A DNA stretch of 55,263 bases from an uncultured Clostridia bacterium (GCA_944386135.1 CALWZW010000008.1:1-55263); one strand, 5' to 3'; counted from the stretch's first letter, positions 1 through 11,329 are shown. The notes: generated by a model not told the origin, from the letters alone. Made by a program: numbers and translations.

Positions 1-118
1 TTAAATCCTTTTAAATAGCATTTAACTGGTAATTAGAAGTTACTTTTTCTAAATATATTTTACTTTTTCAATTGACACATTATTTATGGATTATAAATTA
101 TTCTCATAAACAGAATTT

Positions 119-550
119 TTAATCTATATTTAATGAGAAAATATATTTTTCATTTTCATGGCTTTCAAGTTCAAAATGATTTTTATAATAAAAGGCAATT
201 CCGCTTTCAAATCTTTCTCTAGTTTCTACAATTATCTTTTTATAATGATGTTCTTTTATAATATTCATGATTTCTTTGTATAAACTAGTTGCAATGCCTT
301 TTCCTCTATAATTTGGATATAGATAGATTCTTTTTAATTCAGCAGTATTATCATTAATTTTTTTATAAGCCATACTGCCAACAATATCATCTTCACATAC
401 AGCGACTAATATTTTTTCAAAATCATTTTCGTTTACTTGATTCATTGAATTTTTCCATTCTGTAAAACCATATTCATCAATAGAAACATTTACCCATAAA
501 TTTATTAAATTTTCTTTGTCTCTTATATCATACTCCCTTATTTCATACAT
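119..550 (-). CDS. GNAT family N-acetyltransferase
   Basis: A 143-aa single-domain GCN5-related acetyltransferase, expected to move an acetyl group from acetyl-CoA to an amine on an unknown small molecule or protein. The acetyl-CoA pyrophosphate loop is visible as YRGKGIA near residues 80-86, after the beta-strand ELKRIYLYPNY, and the C-terminal part (FYYKNHFELESHENEKY) has the usual GNAT beta6-beta7 look. The ATG is preceded by AGGTGAT about 7 bases upstream on the minus strand. It is a monocistronic gene at the window edge, divergent from tmRNA. The length is complete for the family. Substrate cannot be told from sequence. Confidence 0.85.
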   Translation of the reverse strand: MYEIREYDIRDKENLINLWVNVSIDEYGFTEWKNSMNQVNENDFEKILVAVCEDDIVGSMAYKKINDNTAELKRIYLYPNYRGKGIATSLYKEIMNIIKEHHYKKIIVETRERFESGIAFYYKNHFELESHENEKYIFSLNID

Positions 551-635
551 TAAACATCACCTCGTTAGCTTTTAACGTCTTATCTATTTTAACATTTTTT
601 GCTACTTTTTGTCAATATTTCTGTCAATAAAACTA

Positions 636-664
636 TTGCAACTTTTTTATAAATAGTGTATAAT
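636..664 (+). promoter_or_regulatory. sigma-A-type promoter of tmRNA
   Basis: TTGCAA at 636-641 and a perfect TATAAT at 659-664 are separated by 17 bases. The predicted start falls at or just before the mature tmRNA 5' end at 677. Confidence 0.75.
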
Positions 665-676
665 TAGATATCACAT

Positions 677-1034
677 GGGGATGTATTTGGTTTCGACAGT
701 AACATAGAAATATAAATAGCGAGTGGTGGATTCGTCTGGCCACCTAAAAAAGGCGAAAACTAAAATAAACGCTGATAATAGAGAATTAGCATTAGCTGCC
801 TAAGATAGGCGGTACATCTTACCAAAAGCCCTACTCTTTTGGATAAGGTGCAAATTAAGTAGGAAACAAAGCTATTTTATGTTTCGGGAATAGTGGGTAT
901 CTTTAGAAACTACCGAAAATTTAAAGTTTGTTTATTAACTTGAATTTTTGGGAATATCCATTAATAAACTGCACTCGGAGAAGTTTATATGGAAATGTTA
1001 TTGGACAGGAGTTCGACTCTCCTCATCTCCACCA
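677..1034 (+). ncRNA. ssrA: transfer-messenger RNA (tmRNA), one-piece
   Basis: tmRNA rescues ribosomes stalled on broken messages and tags the nascent peptide for proteolysis. The 5' GGGGATG (677-683) pairs with CATCTCC (1024-1030), followed by ACCA, giving the alanyl acceptor stem. The T-arm GGAGTTCGACTCTCC lies just before the 3' end, and the 5' region has the typical TTTGGTTTCGAC. The tag reading frame probably resumes at GCT near 771 and encodes ADNRELALAA followed by TAA; an earlier resume codon in the same frame would add AKTKIN. The 3' CCA is encoded. Length (358 nt) is normal. It may be relevant that stalling at CGG codons in this genome would otherwise be a tmRNA target. Confidence 0.95.
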
Positions 1035-1092
1035 AATAAGCATTATACGAACACAAAAAGAAGCAGAAACTTTATTTCTACTTCTTTTCTTA

Positions 1093-3499
1093 TTACACAT
1101 TTCTATTCAAATGTCCATTCGTATAATCTTGACCTTTAAAACGATTTCCATTTTTTACAGTTTGTATAATATTATTAATTTCAGGTATAGTTTCTTCAAG
1201 TATATCAATTCTTGCATAGTCAATTCCCAAATCCTTAAAATCAATAGAAAGTATTTTTGAATTATAAATACTTGTAATAGTTTGCGAATTATCTGGTATA
1301 ACTCTAAACTTAAATCCCATTCTGTCTTTTAAATAATATTTAGAGTTTAATTTACATCTAACTTCGCATGTAGGATAACATAAGTTAGAATGACCAAGCA
1401 AACAATATTTAGTACTCATAAGTTTTAATCTTCCATAAACAATAAGTTCTTTATCTATATTAGAATGCATACCTTGAATATCAGACTTATTTAATTCAGG
1501 AGATAGAGTTACTGTATCAACGCCCACTCTAGAAAGTTCATAAGCAGAATAGTCATTAAATACGTTCATTGTATAATTTGCAATAAAGTCATAATTTTTG
1601 TACTCATCCTTTTTCATAGCAATTAAAGTACTAATATTTGAAAATACAAATCCAGATATGCTATATTCTGCTAAAGCCTCGTTTACTATGTTTAGATATA
1701 TATTGCTATAATTAGAAGTAAGGATTTCAGGCATGTATATGTATGTATCAAATTTAGAGTTTATTGCTCTTATACAGTCTTTGTATTTAACGTTTCCGAA
1801 ATATTTTAATGGAATATAAACTCTATCTACTTCTGAAAGAGCAGAATAATCATAACTTTCATTTAATTCAATTAAAAGTAGAGATAACTTAGGTGTAGTA
1901 TGCTTTTTATCTTCAAAAGTTTTGCTTTTAATTTTGACAGGAACTCTAGTAAACTTAAGGCAAACTAACTCTTCTAATTTTTTTAATACATCTCTTCGCA
2001 GAGAATTAAGAGCACTAATCTTTGGAATATATAAATTATCATCTAAATCAATATCTATTTTAGTAAATTCGAAAGGAGTGTCACTTGTTTTTGTAAACTG
2101 TGAGATAATTCTTTCTTTCGTAATCGGATTATTTATCGCAGCAATAGGAGATACTTTAGACTCCAAAGTAACGCTTACATTTTTATAATGTTCATATTCT
2201 TTGTCAGGTTTCACAAAAACAGTAATTGGCATACCCTTTTTTATGGAAATTTTACAATTTAGCTTTACTTTTTTTATTTCTTTTCCTGAATATGTAACTT
2301 TTGCTTCATCTGATAACATCTTACTAGAAATCTTAAAGATTTTGTCTCCAGGAGATATTTTTCCTTTCATTCGCCCGTATAGTTATAACTTCATTGTCAC
2401 ATGCAAAAGGTATATTCTTATCCTGAAACATAAGCTCAGAAACTCTATACTTTGTAGGTTCATTTTCGAAAGTTACAGAATCTCCAACAGCTAAAATATC
2501 ATTTAAATTCAAAGTAACATGCCCATTTTTATGATTATAGTTTGCAACATTACCAATATAAATTCCCATATTATTTTGTTTTTCTTTAAAAACTAAATCA
2601 AGATTAGCTTTTCTATCAAGATGTCCAGAAGAGAAATTGCCTCTATTAAATACTTGAAGTAAATCTTTTTTATCCTTTAGATTAATTTCATAGGGATTAG
2701 AAGAAAAGTATAGGTCTATATATTTTCTGTATATCCTTGTTGCAACTGCAACATACTCTGGAGATTTTAACCTTCCTTCAATTTTAAAAGATTTTACACC
2801 AGCTTCAATTAAAGAAGGTAAAAATTCTAAACCACATAAATCACGAGGACTCAATAGGTAACCACTATCAATAATGTTCTTATCCTGCAAAAGTTGATAT
2901 GGAAGACGACAAGCTTGAGCACATTTACCACGATTTGCAGAACGACCACCAACCATGCTTGAAAATAAGCATTGTCCAGAATAGCCAATACAAAGAGCAC
3001 CATGAATAAAAGTTTCAATTTCTACATTTGTGTTTCTGCATATATATTCTATTTCTGGCAAAGATAGTTCTCTTGCTAAAACAACTCTTTGTATTCCTAA
3101 ACGTTCTAAAGCTTGCACACCACTTAGATTATGGATAGTCATTTGCGTGCTTGCATGAATAGGAAGTTTAGGAAAAGAATTAATGAGTGTGGTAGCAAGA
3201 CCTAAATCCTGCACTATAATTGCATCAATTCCTAATTCATAAGCTTTTTCTGCTATAGAAATAGCCTCAGAAAATTCATTGTTTTTTATTAAAGTATTTA
3301 AGGCTAAATGCACTTTAACATTACGTATATGGGCATAATTAATAACTTCTTTTAATTCTGCTAGAGAAAAGTTTGCAGCACTTGCACGAGCACTAAAAGA
3401 AGAAGCACCAAGATATATAGCATCTGCACCATTTTGTACAGCAGCTTTTACACATTCAAAATCACCAGCAGGTGATAAAAGTTCAACATTATTTTTCAC
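1093..3499 (-). CDS. U32 family peptidase (RNA hydroxylation-type), with one CGG +1 frameshift
   Basis: A U32 family protein of about 801 aa, normal for clostridial members with the extra C-terminal domain. U32 proteins include collagenase-like peptidases and the TrhP/RlhA proteins needed for RNA hydroxylation; the role here is not fixed by sequence. The N-terminus begins LLSPAGDFECVKAAV, and the conserved cysteine region (LCIGYSGQC, then NRGKCAQACRLPY) lies near residues 165-200. The first frame (374 codons) ends at ATA CGG GCG. Dropping the C at 2377 gives ATA-GGG-CGA-ATG, which joins TIG to RMKGKISPGDKIF without a gap in the second frame (2370-1093). It is the only split gene on the minus strand and the only site with CGGG. 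Unshifted translation would end at 2333. Confidence 0.85.
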
Positions 3500-3615
3500 G
3501 AATATATAACCTCTATTTTCTAAATATTCAATTTTATTGTATCATAAATTATTAAAATTTCATAGTATATTGTAGAAAGTTAATAAAAGCTTATATGAAA
3601 GGAAGGTAATTTAAC

Positions 3616-3801
3616 ATGCCTGAAGAACAAAGAAACTGTGGAAACCAAGGAAATTGTGGCTGCAACTGTGGATGTGGTAATAACGGAGGATTTCTTGGAA
3701 ATTTATTTGGAGGAAATGGATGCGGATGTAACAGCGAGATATTATTTTTCATAATAGTATTCTTGTTATTATTTACAAATTTCGGATGCTGTAATAACTA
3801 A
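3616..3801 (+). CDS. small Cys/Gly/Asn-rich membrane protein
   Basis: A 61-aa protein. The first 40 residues are rich in Gly, Asn and Cys with repeated CGCN-type motifs (for example CGCNCGCGNNGG), followed by one hydrophobic segment of about 15 residues (ILFFIIVFLLLF) and a short tail ending FGCCNN. An AAAGGAAGG ribosome binding site precedes the ATG and a strong terminator follows, so it looks like a stand-alone transcript. Similar small Cys-rich hydrophobic proteins occur in sporulating Firmicutes and some are spore-coat related; that link is inference. No function is assigned. Confidence 0.7.
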   Translation: MPEEQRNCGNQGNCGCNCGCGNNGGFLGNLFGGNGCGCNSEILFFIIVFLLLFTNFGCCNN

Positions 3802-3820
3802 TACTTAAAAAATTCATGCA

Positions 3821-3850
3821 AATGATGAGGAAAAAACCTCATCATTTTTA
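3821..3850 (+). terminator. intrinsic terminator
   Basis: AATGATGAGG pairs perfectly with CCTCATCATT across a six-A loop and is followed by a T-run. It closes the small Cys-rich gene. Confidence 0.85.
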
Positions 3851-3935
3851 TTAGCTAAATAATATAAGATATGTAGAAAAAAATATAATTATGTGATATA
3901 TTTTAAAAGTAAAATTAAATTTAAAGGAGAAAAAT

Positions 3936-4490
3936 ATGACAGAAAAAGAAAAAATGTTAAAAGGCGAGATATATGATGCAAACTATGATGAAGAATTAAT
4001 AAAAGATAGATATATAGCTAAGGACAAATGCTTTAAATATAATAATATGAAACCTTCTGATTTAGAAGGAAGAAAAGAATTGATGAAAACAATTTTAGGA
4101 AAAACCAAAGAAAACTTTTTAATAGAGCAGCCATTTGTATGTGATTATGGAACTAATATTGAAATTGGAGAAAATTTTTACTCAAATCATAATTTAACAA
4201 TACTAGATGCAAATAAAGTGACTTTCGGAGATAATGTGTTTATTGCACCAAACTGCGGATTTTATACAGCAGGACATCCAATAGATTATGAAACAAGAAA
4301 TAAAGGGCTAGAATACGCAAAGCCAATAACAATAGGAAACAATGTATGGATAGGCGGAAATGTAACGGTACTTCCAGGAGTAACAATAGGAGATAATGTA
4401 GTAATAGGAGCTGGCAGTGTTGTGAATAAAGATATACCATCAAATGTAGTAGCAGTTGGAAATCCATGTAAAGTAATAAAAGAAATTTAA
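3936..4490 (+). CDS. sugar O-acetyltransferase (maltose/galactoside acetyltransferase family)
   Basis: A 184-aa left-handed beta-helix enzyme that transfers acetyl from acetyl-CoA to a sugar hydroxyl. The N-terminal Mac domain ([19 protein letters not shown]) is followed by hexapeptide repeats from about residue 70, with the catalytic His in TAGHPID and the family signature [20 protein letters not shown] near 130-150, ending in [12 protein letters not shown]. Full length for the Maa/LacA/NodL group. The ATG follows AAAGGAG. It lies 14 bases upstream of addA, so the two are probably co-transcribed although functionally unrelated. The exact sugar acceptor is not readable. Confidence 0.9.
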   Translation: MTEKEKMLKGEIYDANYDEELIKDRYIAKDKCFKYNNMKPSDLEGRKELMKTILGKTKENFLIEQPFVCDYGTNIEIGENFYSNHNLTILDANKVTFGDNVFIAPNCGFYTAGHPIDYETRNKGLEYAKPITIGNNVWIGGNVTVLPGVTIGDNVVIGAGSVVNKDIPSNVVAVGNPCKVIKEI

Positions 4491-4504
4491 AAAATGGAGG
4501 AATT

Positions 4505-7500
4505 ATGGGAGAAGTTAAATGGACAAATGAACAATTACTTGCAATAAAAGAAAAAGGTGAGAATATTCTTGTTGCCGCAGCAGCAGGAAGTGGAAAAACT
4601 GCTGTACTTGTTGAAAGGATAATTAATAAAATAATAAATGAAAAGATAGATATAGACAAAATTTTAGTAGTTACCTTTACAAAAGCGGCAGCATCAGAAA
4701 TGAGAGAAAGAATATTAGAAGCTATATATAAAGAGATAGAAAAAAATCCTAAAAATATACATCTACAAAAGCAAATAACATTACTTTCAAAAGCAAGTAT
4801 TTGTACTATTGATTCTTTTTGCTTAGATATAGTAAAAAATAACTTCTTTGAAATTCGGAATATCTCCAAACTTAAAAATAGCTGAGAGTACGGAAATAGA
4901 GATATTAAAACAAGAGACCATTGAAGATATATTTGAAGAAAAATACGAAAACCAAGATAAAGAATTTTTAAATATTATAGATATATATACAAGCTATAGA
5001 GGAGATGAATATTTAAAAAATATAATATTAGATATATATAACTATATTCAAAGTACACCATTTCCAAAAGAGTGGTTAGAAGAAAAAGTAAAAATGTTCG
5101 ATATAGAAGAGACAAGTTTCGAGAAAACAGTATGGGGAAAGATATTGTTTGATAAAGTAAAAGACGAATTACAAGATGGAATATTAAGAATAGATAATGA
5201 ACTAAAAAAACTAAAATATGAAGCGGATACCGAAAAATTTGTAGTTGCTTTGTCAGAAGATATAAGAAAGATAACTAATGTATATGAAAAAAACACATGG
5301 GATGAAGTGTATATAGGAATAAACGATTTAGCGTTAGACAGATTTCCAGTAGATAAAAGAGTACCAGACGAGATAAAAGATAGGATAAAACAAGTAAGAA
5401 ACAAGGTAAAAGAAGATATAAAAAAGATAACACAAAATGTAATGCTATATAATTCAGAAGAAGCAAACAACGATATAAAATCAATGTACAATACATTAGA
5501 TATCATAAAAGATTTAGTATTGGAATTTTGGAAAAATTTTTCTAAAGCTAAACAAGATAGAAACATAATGGATTTTAATGATATAGAGCATTTCGCACTA
5601 AATATACTAACAGCAAAAGAGGAAAATAGTATTGCAAATAAGTATAAAGAAAAATATGAAGAAATAATGATAGATGAATATCAAGACAGTAACTTAGTAC
5701 AAGAATATATATTAAATACAATATCAAGAAATAACAATATATTTATGGTAGGAGATGTAAAACAGAGTATATATAAATTTAGACAAGCAAGACCTGAATT
5801 ATTTTTGGAAAAATATGAAACATATAAAGAAAAAGACGAACTAAAAGAGGGAGATAATTTAAAAATCCAGTTATTTAAAAATTTCAGAAGTAGAGATAAT
5901 GTTTTAAAATTAACGAATATTGTATTTGACAATATTATGTGTAAAGAACTTGGAGATATTGAATATAACGAAAAAGAATATTTGAATTTGGGAGCAGAAT
6001 ATCCAGAAGGAGAAAGGCTAGAAGCGGAGTTAAACATAATTGATTTAAAAGAAGATGAAGAAAGTATATATAAAGAGGAAAATACAAAAGAAGATGAGGA
6101 AGAACCAGAAAGAGTAGAAGATATACTATTAGAAGCAAAATTTGTTGCAAGAAAAATAAAAGAACTTATAGATACTGGATATATGGTATGCAATAAAGAT
6201 AAAACATATAGAAAAATTACATATAAGGATATAGTAGTATTGCTTCGTTCAACACAAACTCTAGCACCTATATATGAGCAAGAAATTTCAAAATTAAATT
6301 TGCCAGTATACTGTGATACAAGTACTGGATATTTAGATTCAGTTGAAATACAAGTAATAATGAGCTTGCTTAAAATTATAGACAATCCAATAAATGATAT
6401 AGCTTTATTAACAGTACTTAGGTCAATGATAGGTGGATTTTCTGACAATGAACTTATACAAATAAGAATAGAGAATAAAAACAAGACTTTTTATGAAGCT
6501 TTATGTGAGTATGGGAATTTAGAGGAAGCGGATGAAACATTAAAAAATAAAATAAATAATTTTTTAGGAAAAATAGAAGATTTTAGAAAATATAAAGAGT
6601 ATATGCCACTTGATGAATTTATCTGGAAAATTTATCTAGATACAGGTTATTATAACTATGTAAATTTAATGCCAAATGGACTTTTAAGAGTAGCAAATTT
6701 AAAAATGCTATTTGAAAAAGCAAAACAATATGAAAAAACAAGTTTTAAAGGGTTATATAACTTTATAAGTTTTATAGACAAGCTAAAATTAAGTAATAAA
6801 GATATGTCAAGTGCAAAGATTATTGGTGAAAATGAAGATGTAATAAGGATAATGAGTATTCACAAAAGTAAAGGACTAGAATTTCCTGTTGTTTTCTTAT
6901 GTGGAACTGGGAAAAAGTTTAATGTACAAGACTTAAATTCGAACCTAATTTTACTTCATCAAGATATAGGAATAGGACCTAAGTATATAAATTATAAAGA
7001 AGGAATAACATATAATACACTTGCAAGAGAAGCAATAAAATATAAATCAAAAAATGAAATGTTATCAGAAGAAATGAGAATACTTTATGTTGCACTTACA
7101 AGAGCAAAAGAAAAACTTATAATAACAGGAATAGAAAAAGACTATAAAAAAAGCAGAGATAAAAAAGAAGAACTTTTAAATACATATAAAGAAATAGAAC
7201 AAGGAAATAAAATAAACAAGAATATAATTCAAAAATATTTGAGTTATTTAGACTGGATAGAACTTGTATATTTGAATTCTAAAGATAGACTAGAAAAAAT
7301 TTTTAATGTAAATGCATATAAAAAAGAAGAACTTTTTAAAAGTATGCTAAAAGATAAAGGAAAAGAAGAAATTAATATACAAGAAGAGTTAAAAAAATCC
7401 AATATAGAAATAGAGAGTAATGTTAAAGAAAAACTGGAATGGGAATATAAAGAAAAATTGACAAACAATATTTTAACTAAGAGTTCAGTAACAAAGATAA

Positions 7501-8096
7501 AGAATATGAAATTAGACTTGCAAGAAGAGGAAAGGCATGAATATAACACGCCAGAATTCTTGAAAGAAGAAAAATCATTAACAGCAAGTGAAAAAGGAAC
7601 TTTAATGCATTTAGTTTTACAAAGGCTAGATGAAAATGCAAACTATGATATACAAGAAATAGAAAAATTTATATGTGAACTTGAAAAGAAAAATATCATA
7701 AGTGAAAAAGAAAAGAATGGAATAGATATAAATAAAATATATGAATTTACAAAAAGCAATATCTGGAAAGAAATGCAGAATGCAAAAGAAATAGGGCGAG
7801 AAAGACCTTTTTATATAAATATTCCAGCTAAGGAAGTATATAATGAGGACATAGACGAAGAAATCTTAGTACAAGGAATAATAGACCTATACTATATAAC
7901 AAATGATGAAAAGATAATTCTAGTAGATTATAAGACAGACAGAGTGAAGTCAGAAGAAGAGCTTATAGAAAAATATAAAGTACAACTGAACATATATAAA
8001 AGAGCTATAGAGAAATCTTTAAATAAAAAAGTGGATAAGGTATATATTTATTCTGTATATTTAGGAAAAGAGATAGAGGTTGAATATGTTTTTTGA
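4505..8096 (+). CDS. addA: ATP-dependent helicase/nuclease subunit A, with one CGG +1 frameshift
   Basis: AddA is the helicase-nuclease subunit of the AddAB complex that resects double-strand breaks for RecA loading. The 1196-aa product has Walker A (AAAGSGKT, residues 25-32), the UvrD-type Walker B/motif [12 protein letters not shown], a motif V/VI region ([17 protein letters not shown], then [12 protein letters not shown]) and the C-terminal RecB-like nuclease motif ILVDYKTDR. The first frame stops 9 codons after ATT CGG at 4856; skipping that C gives [13 protein letters not shown], the expected AddA motif, and an unbroken frame to 8096. The AddB partner, usually adjacent, is not in the window. 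ATG 4505 follows a GGAGG. Confidence 0.92.
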
Positions 8097-8138
8097 CATA
8101 TAAGGATTATGTGTTTTTTTGTCGTGTGTGAGAATAAA

Positions 8139-8171
8139 TCCGGTCATTTAGAACCGTCCCAAACGACCGGA
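8139..8171. repeat. GAACCGTCCC-type inverted repeat
   Basis: TCCGGTC (8139-8145) pairs with GACCGGA (8165-8171), and the loop holds GAACCGTCCC (8151-8160). The same core recurs at 40500 and 41083, so this is a dispersed REP-like unit. Confidence 0.6.
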
Positions 8172-8238
8172 TACACAACCGCTATTTTTGATGTAGTTAG
8201 ATGTTGAAAAAAAATAAAAAGTTTGATATACTTTAGGC

Positions 8239-10470
8239 ATGGTAGTAGAAGTGATAATAAGCAGTAATGCTAAGGACTTAAATAGAATATTTGATTATAA
8301 TGTACCAGCAAAATATGTTGGTACTATTCATATTGGAAGCAAGATATTAGTGCCATTTGGAACTATGAAAAGATTGCAAGAAGGCTTTGTAATAGGAATA
8401 AAAGATAAGTCTGAATATAAGATAAAAGATGTATCTAAAGTAGAAGAAGTTGGAGAGCTAAATGAAGAAAAAATAATCCTTGCAAAACTTATGGCACATA
8501 AGTATTTTTGTAATATATCAGACTGCATAAAACTTATGCTCCCTCCAGGAACTACATCAAAAAATATAGACAATAGAATAAAAGACAAGTCTATGAAATT
8601 TGTCTATTTATTAAAGAGTTATGAAGAAATCGAGGAAGATATAGAAAAAAAGACACTAAAATCGGAAAAACAAATACGTAGTATAAAGTTCCTTATGCAA
8701 AATGATGAAGTACTTTTATCAGAACTTATAGCATTTGCTGAAAGCAGCCTTTCAGTGATAAAAACACTAGAAAAAAACGGATATGTTGAGATAGTAGAAA
8801 AAGAAGTAAATAGAAATCCTTTTAAAAATAAAAATATAATTCCAACGAAAAATTTAATTCTTACAAAAGAGCAACAAAATGCAATGAATAAAATAGATGG
8901 AGCTATAGTAGATAATGTTTTTAAAGAATTTTTAATTCATGGTGTAACAGGATCTCGGAAAGACTGAAATTTATTTACAATTAATAGGAAAAATTTTAGA
9001 AAAAGGAAAAACAGCAATAGTATTAGTTCCAGAAATTTCACTTACACCTCAAATGGTTGACAGATTCATAGCAAGGTTTGGAGAAGAAAAAATTGCACTT
9101 TTGCATAGTAAATTATCTGTCGGAGAAAGATATGATGAATGGAAAAGAATAGAAAGAAAAGAAGCAAAAATAGTAATTGGAGCAAGATCTGCAATATTTG
9201 CACCAGTGAAAGATTTAGGGATAATTATAATAGATGAGGAACATGATACTTCATATAAATCTGATATGACTCCAAAATACAATGCAAAGGAAATAGCATA
9301 TTATCTTGCAAAACAAAACAAAATACCTTTAGTACTTGGCTCAGCAACTCCTAATGTAGAAACTTATTATAAAATGCAAAATAGTAATGGATTAATAACT
9401 TTAAAAAATAGGGCAAATAATTCAAAACTACCAAAAGTTGAAGTAATAGATATGAAAAAAGAACTTGCATTTGGTAACAAGTCAATGTTAAGCTTAAAAT
9501 TACATGAAATGATAGAACAAAATATAAAAAATAAAAAACAAACAATATTATTTTTAAATAGAAGAGGCTATTCTACATTTGTAATGTGTAGGGATTGTGG
9601 TTACACTGCAACTTGTAACAAATGTAATATAACGCTTACATATCATAGGAAAGAAAATAAATTAAAATGTCATTATTGTGGATATGAAAGACCAAATTTT
9701 ACAGAATGTCCAGAGTGCAAAAGCCATAATATTAGATATTTTGGAACAGGAACTCAAAAGTTAGAAGAACAGATAAATAAGATATTTCCAGAAGCTAAAA
9801 CAATTAGAATGGATATAGATACAGTTAGCAGAAAAAATTCTTATGAGGATATATTAAATAAATTCAAAAATGAAAATATAGACATACTTATTGGAACACA
9901 GATGGTTGTTAAAGGGCACCATTTTCCAAATGTTACTTTAGTTGGCGTAATTGCAGCAGATAGCAGTATGTACATGTCAGATTTTAGAAGTAATGAAAGG
10001 ACATTTCAACTTCTAACACAAGTTGCACGGTAGAGCTCGGAAGAGAAAAAGAAGAAGGAAACGTCATAATACAAACATACAATCCAGAAAATTTTCCAAT
10101 TGAATGTGCAAAAGAACAAGACTATTCAAAGTTCTATGAAGAGGAAATTAAACTTAGAAAGGTCTTGAAATATCCGCCATTTTGCGATATAATAAAGATT
10201 GAGGTTAGTGACTTAGAAGATAAAAATGCAAATAAAATTATTACTTTAATATATGAAAAACTTTTAAAGCAAAATGACAAAAACATGTCTATTTATGCTC
10301 CGATGCCTTCGCCAATTAGCAAAATACAGAATAGATACAGGTGGAGAATAATAATTAAGTGTTTAATTGGAGATAATGTAATAAAAAGAATTAATGAGGC
10401 AGTAAATAGTGTTAAAGTAAGTAATAATACGAGGCTTAGTATTGATATTAATCCTAACAACATGAGTTAA
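8239..10470 (+). CDS. priA: primosomal protein N' (replication restart helicase PriA), with three CGG +1 frameshifts
   Basis: PriA restarts collapsed replication forks by 3'-5' helicase action and by loading the replisome. The 742-aa product has the N-terminal DNA-binding region, Walker A TGSGKTEIY, motif II IIIDEEHDTSYKSD, the zinc-binding insertion (CRDCGYTATCNKC, KCHYCGYE, CPECKSHN) and motif VI QVAGRAGREKEEG. The chain is broken at three in-frame CGG codons: 8956 (TCT CGGA, a Walker A glycine), 10028 (GCA CGGT, first Gly of GRAGR, where the next unshifted codon is TAG) and 10038 (GCT CGGA, second Gly of GRAGR). Dropping the C each time restores the textbook motifs and full length. Without shifting the product ends after Walker A. 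Confidence 0.93.
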
Positions 10471-10503
10471 TTTTGAAAATAATTTAGTATTTTGTGAAGT
10501 TTT

Positions 10504-10715
10504 TTAATAAATAATAATTAAAATTTATTCTTATTTGCTAAAGCTCAACTTTTAAAACAAGAAATTCTAAATTAAAAAAATGAGCCTCTTTCACTTTGTA
10601 AGATTTTGCAAAGCAAAATCTACGTGAACATCCCTCATTTTTTTAATTAATAATTTCTAGCTTAAAAAGTTTCACAGTCGCAAATATTCATAAATTTTGA
10701 ATTATTATTTATTAA
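10504..10715. repeat. long imperfect palindrome (MITE-like hairpin element)
   Basis: The whole stretch folds back on itself. The outer arms (about 10504-10538 and 10681-10715) are near-complementary. Inner arms AAATTAAAAAAATGAG and CTCATTTTTTTAATTAAT also pair, and the apex AGATTTTGC-AAA-GCAAAATCT is perfect. It fills the intergenic gap between priA and def, with no ORF. It could be a non-autonomous transposable element or a very large terminator; no second copy is obvious in the window. Confidence 0.65.
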
Positions 10716-10751
10716 AGATTAGTTTAATAGTAATTAGAAAGGAAGACTAAA

Positions 10752-11258
10752 ATGGCAATACGTAATATTAGAAAAGAAGAGGATGAAATATTAAAGAAAA
10801 AATCAAAGGAAGTAGATGTAATAGATGATAAAATAAGAGAATTAATAAAAGATATGGTAGATACAATGCATAAATATGATGGAGTTGGTCTTGCTGCTGT
10901 TCAAGTAGGAATTTTAAAAAGGATAATTGTAATAGATTTGTATGATGAAAAACCAATATTAAAAATAATAAATCCAGTTATTACAAAAACAAAAGGAAAA
11001 CAAGAAGTCGAAGAAGGATGCTTAAGTTTTCCAAACAAATATGTAAAAGTAATAAGACCAGAAGAAGTTACTGTTGAAGGATTAGATGAAAATGGCAAAA
11101 AAATAAAAATAACAGGAACAGGACTTTTAGCACAGGCTATATCTCATGAAGTAAACCATTTAGATGGAATTGTTTTAACAGATGTAATGATACCAGGAAG
11201 TATGGAGATTGTACAACCTGAAAATACGGAGCCAATTGATAAGAAAAAAAGAAAATAA
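10752..11258 (+). CDS. def: peptide deformylase
   Basis: Removes the formyl group from the initiator methionine of new proteins in the cytoplasm, using a bound metal ion. The 168-aa protein has all three family motifs: GVGLAAVQVG (motif 1), EGCLSFP (motif 2, metal-binding Cys) and HEVNHLDG (motif 3, the HExxH metal site). The ATG follows AGAAAGGAAG. It precedes fmt, which encodes the enzyme that adds the same formyl group, the classic def-fmt pairing, although a terminator-like hairpin sits between them. No CGG codon occurs in it. Confidence 0.97.
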   Translation: MAIRNIRKEEDEILKKKSKEVDVIDDKIRELIKDMVDTMHKYDGVGLAAVQVGILKRIIVIDLYDEKPILKIINPVITKTKGKQEVEEGCLSFPNKYVKVIRPEEVTVEGLDENGKKIKITGTGLLAQAISHEVNHLDGIVLTDVMIPGSMEIVQPENTEPIDKKKRK

Positions 11259-11262
11259 CGAG

Positions 11263-11306
11263 AAAAAAGTTGTCAAAGGGAATACGTCTAAAATGACAAC
11301 TTTTTT
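11263..11306 (+). terminator. terminator-like hairpin between def and fmt
   Basis: AAAAAAGTTGTCA (11263-11275) is the exact complement of TGACAACTTTTTT (11294-11306), ending in a T-run. It may attenuate transcription into fmt. Confidence 0.75.
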
Positions 11307-11329
11307 AAATTAAGGAAGGAATGATATAT

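Noticed and set aside
928..1260. Plus-strand ORFs of 110 and 63 codons near 0.93-1.26 kb
   Set aside because: They overlap the 3' part of tmRNA and the antisense of the U32 gene, with no ribosome binding site.
4240..4869. Minus-strand 209-codon ORF
   Set aside because: Antisense shadow of the acetyltransferase and addA; low-complexity Leu/Phe/Ser content typical of AT-rich reverse frames.
5681..6484. Minus-strand 267-codon ORF
   Set aside because: Antisense shadow of addA with Ser/Leu-rich composition.
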